Of a DNA stretch of 61,298 nt, positions 27,035 to 35,415 are shown in pieces. The stretch is from Methylococcaceae bacterium TMED69 (GTDB lineage: Bacteria; Pseudomonadota; Gammaproteobacteria; Ga0077536), in contig NHDW01000008.1 in the NCBI GenBank assembly GCA_002170535.1, positions 86,365 through 147,662 of the forward strand, given 5' to 3'. Made by a program: the position numbers and the translations under genes. The notes beneath the pieces are model-generated. The model searched no databases. It was not told the origin of the DNA and saw nothing but the letters and a program-made list of their open reading frames with translations. Numbering within the stretch: the first letter of the stretch is position 1; each line of letters opens with the position of its first letter.

Positions 27035-27426
27035 GATTGTCGTCTCCAAGTGTATTTTCTTAGAAATAAAAAAGCCTCATAACAAATGTCTAAAAATATA
27101 TTAAAGATTGGAATTCTCATAATTTTCGCAAATCTACTCAATTTTGGAACCCTAGCCCAAATTTCTATAAAAGCATCTGCTCCAATGAATAGATTTCCAT
27201 TACTGTCTGCAACGTGAAGCTTTTCCAAAGCCTTATTCTTATCAATTCTGTCATCCTCCATATTGCTAATCGCCTCCCAATTAGCACCTTCCGAATGAAT
27301 CTTTCTTTTATAAAAATTTATTTCCCGTGTACACAAAGGGCACTGGTCGTCGTAATATACAGTAATAGTTGGTTGTTTAGATTGTGATTCTCTCAACGGG
27401 TTGGGCTCCTTTTTAGACAGTTTCAC
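27019..27426 (-). CDS. DCC-family (DUF393) thiol-disulfide oxidoreductase-like protein
   Basis: A 135-aa protein with the family signature YYDDQCPLC (Cys29-x-x-Cys32) after the first strand, followed by the FIGADAFIEIWARVP block typical of DUF393. The family is presumed redox-active through the CxxC. It is the first gene of the four-gene minus-strand operon that ends with the UGSC selenoprotein, which strengthens the idea of a thiol/selenol electron relay. It overlaps the TPR gene by 16 bp or more. Confidence 0.85.
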   Translation of the reverse strand: MKLSKKEPNPLRESQSKQPTITVYYDDQCPLCTREINFYKRKIHSEGANWEAISNMEDDRIDKNKALEKLHVADSNGNLFIGADAFIEIWARVPKLSRFAKIMRIPIFNIFLDICYEAFLFLRKYTWRRQSCTRK

Positions 27427-27473
27427 AGTAAATATTTCTATTGTCTAGTAAAACTTAATTGGGCGTAATAAAC

Positions 27474-28244
27474 ATGAAGACTTTGCACGGTATAGATGAC
27501 GCGACATTATTTATTCAAGGCGGAACAGGAGGAATAGGAGGAGGTCTAGTTGCCTATGCGCTAGCAAATTTTTCATTGAAAAAAGTGTTCATTTCTTACA
27601 GTAACGCTGATAGGCTCACTGGTCTAAAAAATCTCGTGAAAAACAAAAGAGATATTTGTGAATTTATCCATTTGGATATGGAGTCTGACCATAGTATCGA
27701 AGAAGCTGTAGGTAAAGTTTCGGAGACTAGTGCCTATTTAGACATATTAATTAATGCGGGTGGATTTTTGCACGATTCGCATACCGTTCCAGAAAAAAAG
27801 CTTGAGGATATAACTCGTAATAATCTTTTGAAATCTTTTAATATAAATGCCGTTGGACCTTTACTGATGGCTCGGTATCTTGGTCGTTTATTCGATAAAA
27901 ATCGTAAATCAATTATGGTTAATATTTCCGCAAAGGTAGGAAGTATTAGTGATAATCATTTAGGAGGTTGGTATTCTTATCGCGCCGCAAAGGCAGCCTT
28001 GAATATGTCAACAGTAAACACTTCTATTGAATTGAAGAGGAAGCTGCCAAAACATATCTGCATAGCGCTCCATCCCGGAACAACAGATACTAGGCTGTCG
28101 AAACCTTTCCAGCGAAGGGTGCCTTCTAAGCAACTTTCATCGCCAGAGCAGACAGCGGAGAGATTATGGGAAGTCATTGCTAAATTAGATTACAATGATA
28201 CAGGTAAATTTTTTAGTTGGGATGGTAGCGAGATTACTTGGTAA
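27474..28244 (+). CDS. SDR family oxidoreductase
   Basis: About 256 aa. The cofactor motif is the glycine-rich GGTGGIGGG. The active site reads NISAKVGS followed by YSYRAAKAAL, giving Ser, Tyr and Lys. The track start is TTG 27459; ATG 27474 (MKTLHG) is preferred. It resembles the SDR subgroup ending in GKFFSWDGSEI, seen in marine proteobacteria. The PPOX-fold gene follows directly, its ATG 1 bp after the stop. Confidence 0.83.
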   Translation: MKTLHGIDDATLFIQGGTGGIGGGLVAYALANFSLKKVFISYSNADRLTGLKNLVKNKRDICEFIHLDMESDHSIEEAVGKVSETSAYLDILINAGGFLHDSHTVPEKKLEDITRNNLLKSFNINAVGPLLMARYLGRLFDKNRKSIMVNISAKVGSISDNHLGGWYSYRAAKAALNMSTVNTSIELKRKLPKHICIALHPGTTDTRLSKPFQRRVPSKQLSSPEQTAERLWEVIAKLDYNDTGKFFSWDGSEITW

Positions 28245-28245
28245 C

Positions 28246-28716
28246 ATGAAAAATACGCTTTTGGCCAAGGTTGCAAAGACAAGTGTTTGGGATATTAGGC
28301 AAATCGAGAAATTTTTAAAATCCGCGGTACTGCCAGCACGGGTCAGTTGCATAACAACAAATGGATATCCTTACATTATGTCTTTATGGTTTCTTTACGA
28401 CGCTGAACGTTTGTTTTGCAGTGTCCAAAGGAAAACTTTAATTTCAAAATGGTTGCAAAATAACCCCCTATGCGGATTCGAAATCGCGGGTGATAATGCG
28501 CCATATAAAGGCGTGAGAGGTCGTGGCGTGGTTTCAGTTACTAGCGCGATCAATAATCCTGTTTTGCCATCGCTGGTTGACAAATACCTTGGAAATAGGA
28601 ATTCTTCCCTTGCATTTAGTTTATTATCAAGAGAGGAGACGGAGCTTACCTTGAATATCAAGCCTACGTGGATGACGTCTTGGGATTATTCTAGAAGAAT
28701 GGTTAAACCTAGTTAA
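28246..28716 (+). CDS. Pyridoxamine 5'-phosphate oxidase-fold flavin/F420-binding protein
   Basis: A 156-aa split-barrel protein. I start it at ATG 28246, the first codon after the SDR stop; the track's ATG 28195 would overlap the SDR by 50 bp. ARVSCITTNGYPYIMSLWFLYD is the characteristic first half of the split barrel (small protein family often binding FMN or F420), and VRGRGVVSV the dimer strand. The function is unclear. Its pairing with an SDR and nearby LLM genes fits flavin- or deazaflavin-dependent reduction. Confidence 0.72.
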   Translation: MKNTLLAKVAKTSVWDIRQIEKFLKSAVLPARVSCITTNGYPYIMSLWFLYDAERLFCSVQRKTLISKWLQNNPLCGFEIAGDNAPYKGVRGRGVVSVTSAINNPVLPSLVDKYLGNRNSSLAFSLLSREETELTLNIKPTWMTSWDYSRRMVKPS

Positions 28717-28721
28717 AATTC

Positions 28722-29510
28722 TTAAAGCTTGTTTTCTTCAAAAAATTCTTTCATATTCTTAGCTATGTTTCTGGCGTCAAAATATGGTTCAAAATTAGCG
28801 CCGACTAAATCAACTACTTTGGCATTCTGTAGATACCTTGCTGTGTTTTGATGACCAAGATACAAAACATCGTCTGGTGCGCACATTAGCATAACAGGGC
28901 ATCGTAAGTTATCTAGAAATTCTTGAAATGTATAGTCCCAAACACATTTATAAATCATGCCTCTCATCTTCCACGCTCTTAGCGCGCCAAAAAATTCGTC
29001 ATTCATGTTTTTCAAATCTTTATTACCACCTAAGTTATAAATATAATCCCAAGTGGCCTGCAGATAGTTTGCATTATGAGAAGGACCTATAGAGCCGCTG
29101 AATTCTTCTCGAAAGGGAATCGCTTCCTCTGGACTAAGCAACAATGCGCCTATCATGGTGCAGGATAAGACCTCGTTAGGATATTTGGCTGCAAGCTCTG
29201 CTGCCATTCCTGCACCAGTATGGTTGCCAAATGTATGATACTGATCGCAGCCTAGTGCCTTTATGAAATCGTGTATATAAGCTGTAAGTTCGCTAATCGA
29301 TTTTATTTCAGGGGGTTCGAAGGAGCCGCCGAATCCCGGAAGGTCAGGTGCAATGCAATGGAACTCATCACACGATGCAAGAATAGTTTTTTCATACATT
29401 TTTGCGCCGCTTACATTTTGATGCAAAAAGATGATAGGTGCTTTATGTTCTGGTCCACCTTGGTAGTAATGAATTACACCGTTTGGCGTATCAATGTATT
29501 TTTTTTGCAT
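28722..29510 (-). CDS. Alpha/beta hydrolase with His at the nucleophile elbow
   Basis: A 262-aa alpha/beta-hydrolase. IFLHQNVSGAKMYE is the oxyanion loop and DLPGFGGS the next turn. The nucleophile elbow reads FGNHTGAG, with His97 in place of Ser, Asp or Cys, as in a subgroup of this superfamily. The acid is in CAPDDVLYLGHQN, with no clear final His in the usual place. It starts 3 bp after the LLM oxidoreductase stop, so the pair is an operon. It may be a lyase or non-hydrolytic member. Confidence 0.78.
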   Translation of the reverse strand: MQKKYIDTPNGVIHYYQGGPEHKAPIIFLHQNVSGAKMYEKTILASCDEFHCIAPDLPGFGGSFEPPEIKSISELTAYIHDFIKALGCDQYHTFGNHTGAGMAAELAAKYPNEVLSCTMIGALLLSPEEAIPFREEFSGSIGPSHNANYLQATWDYIYNLGGNKDLKNMNDEFFGALRAWKMRGMIYKCVWDYTFQEFLDNLRCPVMLMCAPDDVLYLGHQNTARYLQNAKVVDLVGANFEPYFDARNIAKNMKEFFEENKL

Positions 29511-29513
29511 AAC

Positions 29514-30578
29514 TTAATAATTAATCACATTGTCGGCAAAGTCATCCATCGCTGCTCGAAGTGTGTCTTTTGTGCCAGCGTGAATTGCAAGTTGGTTTAC
29601 GCCGGCTTTTTCCAATTCTATGATTCTATTTTTTATTTCATCTTTCGTTCCAGTTAGGGTTGTTTCTTCGATCATTTTTTCGGTAACCAGCTCTGCATGT
29701 TCTTTTTGAAAAGTGTGGACGTACTCTTTATAAAGATCTAGATGTCTGGTTTCAACGGACGCTTCAGGCGTTCTGTAGGCTTGTTTAAAATTCATAATAT
29801 CTTCTCTTACATCAGCCGGAAGGGCTTCAGGATTTTTGCTGGCGGATAAAGCGAAGATATTGCACTGTGATGTTACGTAGGCCCCGACAGCTTCCTGTAT
29901 GCTTTCGAGGGAATCATTTGGACCACAAACATGGGCTGCAGTAGATAGCATGACATAAATGTCATTCATGGTCCGCCCACTTTTTTCAGCTCCTTTCCGA
30001 ACATGTTGAAGCGCGTACTCAAGCAGGCTATCACCGACTGCGCCAAACAAAATAACTCCGTCTGCCACCTCTCCTGCCATTTCAAGGGCTTTGGGCCCGC
30101 TAGCTGCGACAAAAACATCAATTTTATCTTTTATATTAATCCAGCCGCTATCTGGATTAAGAAATTGAATCATCCTTCCTCTTTCTCCTTCCTGATATTG
30201 AACTCTTTCACCTTCGAATAAACCTTTACAAATTTTAATATGTTCTTTGACCTCATTTAACTTTGCAGCAGGCATGCCCATTGCCCGCCTAGCGGTGTTA
30301 CCAGTGCCAATTCCCATAATGATTCTGCCCGGTGCAATTACGTTAAGTGTCGCAAAACTATTCGCTGTAACTGGGGCAATCCGAGATTTGGGGTTAGTTA
30401 CATTGGTGCCTAGTTTGATTTTTTTTGTTTTATCCCCGCACAGTGCTAAACATTGATATGGATCGCCACAGATCATTTGTGAGTCATACAGCCATGCGTG
30501 GGTGAAGCCTTTCTTTTCAGCATACGCCACGTCATCGGCAATTTCAGTAAACGATAGAAACGAGAATCCGTAATCCAT
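29514..30578 (-). CDS. LLM-class F420/flavin-dependent oxidoreductase
   Basis: A 354-aa luciferase-like protein. The signatures are YAEKKGFTHAWLYDSQ, KIKLGTNVTNPKSR, PGRIIMGIGTGNTARRAMG and VFVAASGPKALEMAGEVADGVIL, the last resembling F420-dependent methylene-tetrahydromethanopterin-reductase-like members. The cofactor is inferred, not proven. It is the first gene of a two-gene operon with the His-elbow hydrolase. The 30579-30655 gap before it holds a 6-bp inverted repeat AGAACA/TGTTCT but no U-tract. Confidence 0.85.
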   Translation of the reverse strand: MDYGFSFLSFTEIADDVAYAEKKGFTHAWLYDSQMICGDPYQCLALCGDKTKKIKLGTNVTNPKSRIAPVTANSFATLNVIAPGRIIMGIGTGNTARRAMGMPAAKLNEVKEHIKICKGLFEGERVQYQEGERGRMIQFLNPDSGWINIKDKIDVFVAASGPKALEMAGEVADGVILFGAVGDSLLEYALQHVRKGAEKSGRTMNDIYVMLSTAAHVCGPNDSLESIQEAVGAYVTSQCNIFALSASKNPEALPADVREDIMNFKQAYRTPEASVETRHLDLYKEYVHTFQKEHAELVTEKMIEETTLTGTKDEIKNRIIELEKAGVNQLAIHAGTKDTLRAAMDDFADNVINY

Positions 30579-30655
30579 AATATCTCCCCTAAATTTTTTG
30601 TACTCTATTTAACCCTAAAATAAATTAGACCATTCTACAAGAACAATTATGTGTT

Positions 30656-31291
30656 CTAAGAATCTTCGTTTAAGATAGAGGCGGTTTGTCCACTGTGCCC
30701 AAAACATGCGCCTGCCGTCATTTCAACTGCTATAAAACAGCTTTCTAAAATTGAATCATTTGAGCAGCCAGCATTTTTTGCGGCCGTAAGGGTTGAATCA
30801 ATCAAAGACCGATTCGCACCAAGGGTCATGAGGCCAGCATTGATCGAAAGCATAGCTAAATTTTGGTCGCTAGTTTGATCGCGGCAATTAAGCAAAAATA
30901 TTTCGCATGAATCGTATTTATTTCTGTGAATAGCGTTACTATCAACTTGGCTATAATTAGATTCCTTTTCAAGCCATTTACTTGTCGCCTTGAGAGTAGC
31001 GAATGTATTGAATGCAGCGGAGCTCGCGCCTAGCCATGTCGCCTCTGATATTTGCTTATCTGATGCAGCTGCTTTTTTGGCAAGTCTCACGTGATACTCA
31101 ATACAGTAGGCGCATTTGAGTGTGTGGGCGCAACATACAGCTATAAGCTCCTTTTCTTTGAGGGAAAGAGCGCCTGATTCAAAACAATTTAAAGCAAATT
31201 TGTTAAAAGCTTCATATTGGTGAGGCGCAAGTTCAGCAAACAAGGTTGTATTTTCAAGATTTTTATGTGAATAAAGCTCAGTTTTTGACAT
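30656..31291 (-). CDS. AhpD-like/carboxymuconolactone decarboxylase family protein
   Basis: A 211-aa protein with two AhpD-like halves. The first has the redox motif KCAYCIEYHV (CxxC then His three residues on), the peroxidase-type active site of AhpD. The second half (SINAGLMTLGAN-x(n)-CFGHSGQ) has lost the CxxC. The likely role is peroxidase-like thiol chemistry. Ordinary Cys rather than Sec is present here, although the window encodes a Sec system. The gene is transcribed divergently from the class III aminotransferase. Confidence 0.82.
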   Translation of the reverse strand: MSKTELYSHKNLENTTLFAELAPHQYEAFNKFALNCFESGALSLKEKELIAVCCAHTLKCAYCIEYHVRLAKKAAASDKQISEATWLGASSAAFNTFATLKATSKWLEKESNYSQVDSNAIHRNKYDSCEIFLLNCRDQTSDQNLAMLSINAGLMTLGANRSLIDSTLTAAKNAGCSNDSILESCFIAVEMTAGACFGHSGQTASILNEDS

Positions 31292-31386
31292 AGAAACACC
31301 TTTTAGATTCAGATTCTGTTGATATAATGGTAGTCTAATTAAACAGTCTTAGTAAATACAAAAAACTAGTAACAAGGGGTATTGTC

Positions 31387-32772
31387 GTGACGAAAATTTC
31401 AACTATTCAGAAAAGAGATTTAGATTCAATATTTCATCCTATGGCTAATTTCTCAGAACTCAATGAAGCCGGCCCGTTAATGGTTGTTAGGGGCGAGGGT
31501 ATTTATCTTTATGATGAGCATGATAATCAATATATCGATGGTTTAGCGGGTTTATGGTGCACATCCTTAGGCTATGCTAATGAGGAAATTGCTGAGACCG
31601 CATACGAACAAATGAAGAAGCTTTCCTACCAGCATTTGTTTAAAGATAAAAGTTCGGTAATTTCAATGGAGCTTGCAGAAAAGTTAAAGGAAATGGTGCC
31701 GGGAAACTTCTCTAAAGTATTTTTTGGGTTATCGGGGTCTGATGCTAACGACACCCAAATAAAGTTAGTGCGCTATTATAATAACGTCATTGGAAGACCA
31801 GAAAAGAAGAAAATAATCGGACGAAAGAAAGGCTATCACGGCATTGCATCGTACGCTGCAAGCGCGACCGGTAATGAGATGTATCATAAAGGTTTTGATC
31901 TACCAATAGAGGGTTTCTATCATGTTGATTGTCCCCATTATTATTGGAATGCAGAAGAGGGCGAATCGGAAGAGGGTTACTGTGATCGGTTGGCGACTAA
32001 CCTCGAAAATTTTATTATTAAACAAGACCCAAAGACAGTTGCGGCCTTCATTGCTGAGCCTATTATGGGTGCGGGAGGGGTAATCGTTCCTCCAGACATG
32101 TATTTTAAAAAAATCCATCCTGTATTAAAAAAATATGACATCTTGTTTATTGCCGATGAAGTTGTGACAGGTTTCGGTAGGACGGGAAATCCGTTCGGTT
32201 GTGAGACCTTCGATTTTACTCCTGATACTGTGACCTTGGCTAAATCGTTAACCTCCGCGTATCAGCCATTGAGCGCAGTTATGATTCCGGATTTTATTTA
32301 TCAAGCAATTCTTTCAGCCAGTAAGGAAATGGGTATATTTGGTCATGGTTTTACGTACAGCGGTCACCCAGTCGCGGCAGCGGTTGGACTTAAAGTTTTG
32401 GAAATTTATGAGAGGGATAAGATCTTTGAAAAGGCTTCAAAGTTAGGAGTTAACTTCCAAGAAAAGCTAAAGAGTCTGGCATCTCACCCACTTGTTGGAG
32501 AGGTAAGAGGAAAAGGGTTGATAGGGGCTTGTGAACTGGTTAGAGATAAAAAACAAAAAACGCCATTTCCAGCTGATAAAGCTGTTGGTGCATACTGTTT
32601 AGAGAGAATGAAAAAAAATGGCCTACTTGCCCGAGCCATTGGTGATGCAATGTGCTTATGTCCTCCGCTCATATCGTCTGAAGACGAAATAGGCGAAATT
32701 TTTGTAAGATATACGAAATCCTTGGATGAGACTTTAGATTGGGCGCAAAGACAGGGTCTCTTGGCCGCATAA
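31387..32772 (+). CDS. Class III aminotransferase (omega-amino acid/taurine:pyruvate type)
   Basis: A 461-aa PLP enzyme beginning with GTG after AAGGGG. GLAGLWCTSLGYA is the active-site loop of omega-transaminases. GSDANDTQIKL, DEVVTGFGRTG and the PLP lysine in LAKSLTSAYQP (Lys286) complete the fold. The pattern fits beta-alanine-, taurine- or putrescine:pyruvate transaminases. The amino donor cannot be set from sequence. It stands as a single gene. Confidence 0.88.
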   Translation: MTKISTIQKRDLDSIFHPMANFSELNEAGPLMVVRGEGIYLYDEHDNQYIDGLAGLWCTSLGYANEEIAETAYEQMKKLSYQHLFKDKSSVISMELAEKLKEMVPGNFSKVFFGLSGSDANDTQIKLVRYYNNVIGRPEKKKIIGRKKGYHGIASYAASATGNEMYHKGFDLPIEGFYHVDCPHYYWNAEEGESEEGYCDRLATNLENFIIKQDPKTVAAFIAEPIMGAGGVIVPPDMYFKKIHPVLKKYDILFIADEVVTGFGRTGNPFGCETFDFTPDTVTLAKSLTSAYQPLSAVMIPDFIYQAILSASKEMGIFGHGFTYSGHPVAAAVGLKVLEIYERDKIFEKASKLGVNFQEKLKSLASHPLVGEVRGKGLIGACELVRDKKQKTPFPADKAVGAYCLERMKKNGLLARAIGDAMCLCPPLISSEDEIGEIFVRYTKSLDETLDWAQRQGLLAA

Positions 32773-32853
32773 CTTTTGGATTAAACTTATTTTCACAAAT
32801 GTCGATTACTTAACTGTGTTAACGCGGGTAAATGTATCGATTGGGTCAAACTG

Positions 32854-33408
32854 GTGAGCATAATTAATTCAGAGTTCGACCCATCGAACAGTTTAGGTTG
32901 GTTGGCTCCAAATTCTATTATCTTTTTGAGACATGGGCATTCTACAGAGCGGATTTCTGACTTCACAAGACCTCTTTCAAATTTAGGCAGGGAAGAGTGC
33001 CAGAAAACTGCAATTATTCTCTCAACGGTCAAGCCACCAATATTAACGTTGTGCTCTGCCGCAAAACGATGCGTTGAAACGGTTAACTTAATTGAGCAGT
33101 TTTCGGGCCATAGATTGACCGACAACTGTAAATATGTCAGCGAATTATATCTCGCTCCATTTCACAATATTAAAAGTATACTTCAGGCAGAGAGAAAGGA
33201 AAAAAATAAGACCTTGATCGTAGGTCACAATCCAGGCCTGTCAGATATTCTCAATGAGCTCAAATTCAAACAAGCATCAAATACTAACATGGAAATATTA
33301 GCCACCTGTGGAATATTTATTTGTGACCTCAAAAAAGACACTAGTGGCTTACGAGCTTTTGATCTTGTATTGAGATACCAGTATTCCCCAATAATTTCTG
33401 AACGCTGA
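32854..33408 (+). CDS. Histidine phosphatase family protein (SixA-like)
   Basis: A 184-aa protein. The phosphohistidine site is FLRHGHSTE and the second catalytic His is in IVGHNPGLSD, which is the SixA-type phosphohistidine phosphatase pattern. It starts at GTG with no strong ribosome site. It converges on the other histidine phosphatase, the two stop codons being 2 bp apart. Confidence 0.82.
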   Translation: MSIINSEFDPSNSLGWLAPNSIIFLRHGHSTERISDFTRPLSNLGREECQKTAIILSTVKPPILTLCSAAKRCVETVNLIEQFSGHRLTDNCKYVSELYLAPFHNIKSILQAERKEKNKTLIVGHNPGLSDILNELKFKQASNTNMEILATCGIFICDLKKDTSGLRAFDLVLRYQYSPIISER

Positions 33409-33410
33409 CT

Positions 33411-34019
33411 TTAAGCTATACCTTGATTAGCATTTTCGGATTTCAAATGTTTTGTGCTAGCGAATTCTATTACTTCAAATGGATAGCTCGGTTCAAAAAT
33501 AGTAATCGAGGTGTTGGGCACTATCTCGTATTTTGAACTAATTGATTTATCTACAAATAATTTTCTTTTCAGAAAATCCTTTATAACCAGACCGTGAGTT
33601 ACTATTATCAGATCCCCCCGCAGGGAGTTGCTAACTTTGATAATCTCGTCCCAAGCAAAATCAATCCGTGTTTCAAATTGCGTTAGATTCTCGCCACCCG
33701 GAGGAGAGAAACTATCTTTGAATACTTCACTGTTATTTATGTCCTTATAAAACTTTCCCTTCAATTCACCAAAATCTCGCTCGCGCAAAGTTTTAGACCA
33801 TGAGCAAGGAATATTTTTTTTTCTGACAAATTTTTCTATGGTTTGCCTTGCTCGCATGAAATCGCTGGATAATATTTTTGAGATATTTCGCTTACCTAAT
33901 ACATCTTGAAGAGAATTAGCCTGATTTCGTCCCACAGCGTTCAAAGGTGTGTTTGCGTTTTGCACAAATCCCTTTAAATTACCATCAGTCTCACCATGTC
34001 GAATGAGCAGGATTTTCAT
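33411..34019 (-). CDS. Histidine phosphatase family protein (phosphoglycerate mutase-like)
   Basis: A 202-aa protein with LIRHGETDGN as the catalytic core, TPLNAVGRNQA and IVTHGLVIKDF as the second histidine. This is the cobC/gpmB-type arrangement; the substrate is unknown. Its start lies 9 bp after the alcohol dehydrogenase stop, so it belongs to that operon. Confidence 0.85.
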   Translation of the reverse strand: MKILLIRHGETDGNLKGFVQNANTPLNAVGRNQANSLQDVLGKRNISKILSSDFMRARQTIEKFVRKKNIPCSWSKTLRERDFGELKGKFYKDINNSEVFKDSFSPPGGENLTQFETRIDFAWDEIIKVSNSLRGDLIIVTHGLVIKDFLKRKLFVDKSISSKYEIVPNTSITIFEPSYPFEVIEFASTKHLKSENANQGIA

Positions 34020-34028
34020 ATCATAAGC

Positions 34029-35111
34029 TCAATAAACTATAACGCCTCTAGTATTTTTTCCTGACTCCAGATCTTCGAAAGCCTCTGGGGCTTCATCAAT
34101 TGAGTAAGTTCTCGTGATTAACCGGTCTAAGTCCAACTTTCCTTGTTTGTAGAGGTCTAGATACATAGGAAAATCTACTTTGAAGTTTGCATTCCCATAC
34201 AAGCTCCCTTTAATTGTCTTACCAGTGAATGGCATTATCATTGCGTTTATAGTAAAACTGTCGTCAGCCCTCCCAACTCCTACTAAAATAGTGGACCCGT
34301 TAATTCTGGTTGATTTGAAACATGCTTCGACTAATTTCCCGCTTCCTACTACCTCAAAGGCATAATCGACTCCGATGCCGTTAGTTAGAGCCTTAATTTC
34401 TTTGTGAGCAGGATTGGCTGGATTAACGGTATGAGTTGCTCCAAAGGTTTTTGCTATTTCCATTTTTTCTTCAGATAAATCTACTGCAATTACTTGTGCA
34501 GCGCCAGCGATTTTGGCTCCTTGAATTACATTAAGCCCAACACCCCCACAACCGAACACTGCGACTGTACTTCCTGGCTCGACGGCTGCGGTTTTTATAG
34601 CAGCTCCAACACCGGTCGTGACACCACAACCTACTAAAGCGGCAGCTTTGAAATCAATTTCTTTATCAACGGAAACCACGCAAGCTTCTGGAACGACGCA
34701 ATATTCCGCCATATTTCCTAAAAAGGACATAACGGCTATTTCTTTGCCATTCAAGCTTACTCGGCTCGTGCCATCTAAAAGCCCCCCATGAGGTTTGTTT
34801 TCCTTGCAGTGATAGGGCTCAGATCTGAGGCAACTATAGCATTCCCCGCAGTTAGGTATGAAAGACAAGACAACATGATCTCCTGGCTTCACTTGGGTCA
34901 CCAATTCCCCGGTTTTTTCAACGACGCCTGCGCCCTCATGTCCTAAAACGGACGGGAGTTTCCAGCTAATGGTCCCATTGATGATTGATAAATCCGAATG
35001 GCAGATACCCGTTGCTTTCATTTTTACTAAAACTTCGCCAGCTTTTGGCTCAGCAAGGTCTACGTTCTCAACACTAAATTTATTGATTTCATGAGCGACA
35101 ACGGCTTTCAT
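34029..35111 (-). CDS. Zinc-dependent alcohol dehydrogenase (class III-like MDR)
   Basis: A 360-aa medium-chain dehydrogenase. Catalytic zinc ligands are in TGICHSD, LGHEGAGVVE and LVGCGVTTG. The structural zinc loop CGECYSC-x(7)-C is intact. The Rossmann motif is VFGCGGVGLNVIQGA. It resembles class III or long-chain alcohol dehydrogenases with broad substrates; NAD use is inferred. The gene starts 304 bp upstream of the divergent glutamine synthetase, sharing that intergenic region. Confidence 0.88.
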   Translation of the reverse strand: MKAVVAHEINKFSVENVDLAEPKAGEVLVKMKATGICHSDLSIINGTISWKLPSVLGHEGAGVVEKTGELVTQVKPGDHVVLSFIPNCGECYSCLRSEPYHCKENKPHGGLLDGTSRVSLNGKEIAVMSFLGNMAEYCVVPEACVVSVDKEIDFKAAALVGCGVTTGVGAAIKTAAVEPGSTVAVFGCGGVGLNVIQGAKIAGAAQVIAVDLSEEKMEIAKTFGATHTVNPANPAHKEIKALTNGIGVDYAFEVVGSGKLVEACFKSTRINGSTILVGVGRADDSFTINAMIMPFTGKTIKGSLYGNANFKVDFPMYLDLYKQGKLDLDRLITRTYSIDEAPEAFEDLESGKNTRGVIVY

Positions 35112-35255
35112 AATTTATACCTCAAAGCTATATCAAATAAGCGAATGTTAGGAATGATAAACTAAACTCCCCAAACACAACAGTATTAGATAACCGGATT
35201 CTAATCAACAGGCTGCTGACCAAATCAATTTTTTATAGAACTTTGCAAATAAGGC

Positions 35256-35270
35256 GCCCCCAGATAGTGC
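35256..35270 (+). promoter_or_regulatory. Putative NtrC site 1 (weaker)
   Basis: GCCC-N7-GTGC matches the GCAC-N7-GTGC core of NtrC enhancers with one mismatch. Its centre is 30 bp from site 2, about three helical turns, and about 126 bp before the predicted start of transcription. Confidence 0.55.
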
Positions 35271-35283
35271 AAGAGAAAGAAAA

Positions 35284-35302
35284 TCGCACTGATCTAGTGC
35301 GA
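35284..35302 (+). promoter_or_regulatory. Putative NtrC site 2 (perfect palindrome)
   Basis: TCGCACT-GATCT-AGTGCGA is a perfect 7-bp inverted repeat containing the exact NtrC core GCAC-N7-GTGC. It is centred about 96 bp upstream of the predicted transcription start, in line with enhancer placement at E. coli glnA. Confidence 0.75.
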
Positions 35303-35362
35303 GTTAAAAGGATTGAAATGATTTTTCTTTGATAATATTAGTGTAATCCAATCTAATCAGTT

Positions 35363-35378
35363 GGGCATGATTTTTGCG
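35363..35378 (+). promoter_or_regulatory. Sigma-54-type -24/-12 promoter for glutamine synthetase
   Basis: GGGCATGATTTTTGCG keeps GG (-24) and GC (-12) at the required spacing of ten bases between them, with GGCA and TTGC blocks matching TGGCAC-N5-TTGCA. The predicted start of transcription is near 35389, 27 bp before the ATG. Confidence 0.75.
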
Positions 35379-35415
35379 ACCAAACTTAAACTAATTCACA
35401 GGAGGATTACGGAAC

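Larger units (their letters stand above)
35112..35415. other. 304-bp intergenic region with the glutamine synthetase control region
   Basis: No ORF is supported here. It lies between the divergent alcohol dehydrogenase and glutamine synthetase genes and holds the two NtrC-like sites and the sigma-54-type promoter listed separately. The left 140 bp show no feature I can support. Confidence 0.7.

Noticed and set aside
30635-30660. Inverted repeat AGAACA/TGTTCT between the AhpD-like and LLM genes as a terminator
   Set aside because: Six base pairs, no U-tract on either strand.
34029-34031. TGA stop of the alcohol dehydrogenase as a possible Sec codon
   Set aside because: The protein is full-length with a normal C-terminus, and the next gene starts 9 bp on; no hairpin follows.
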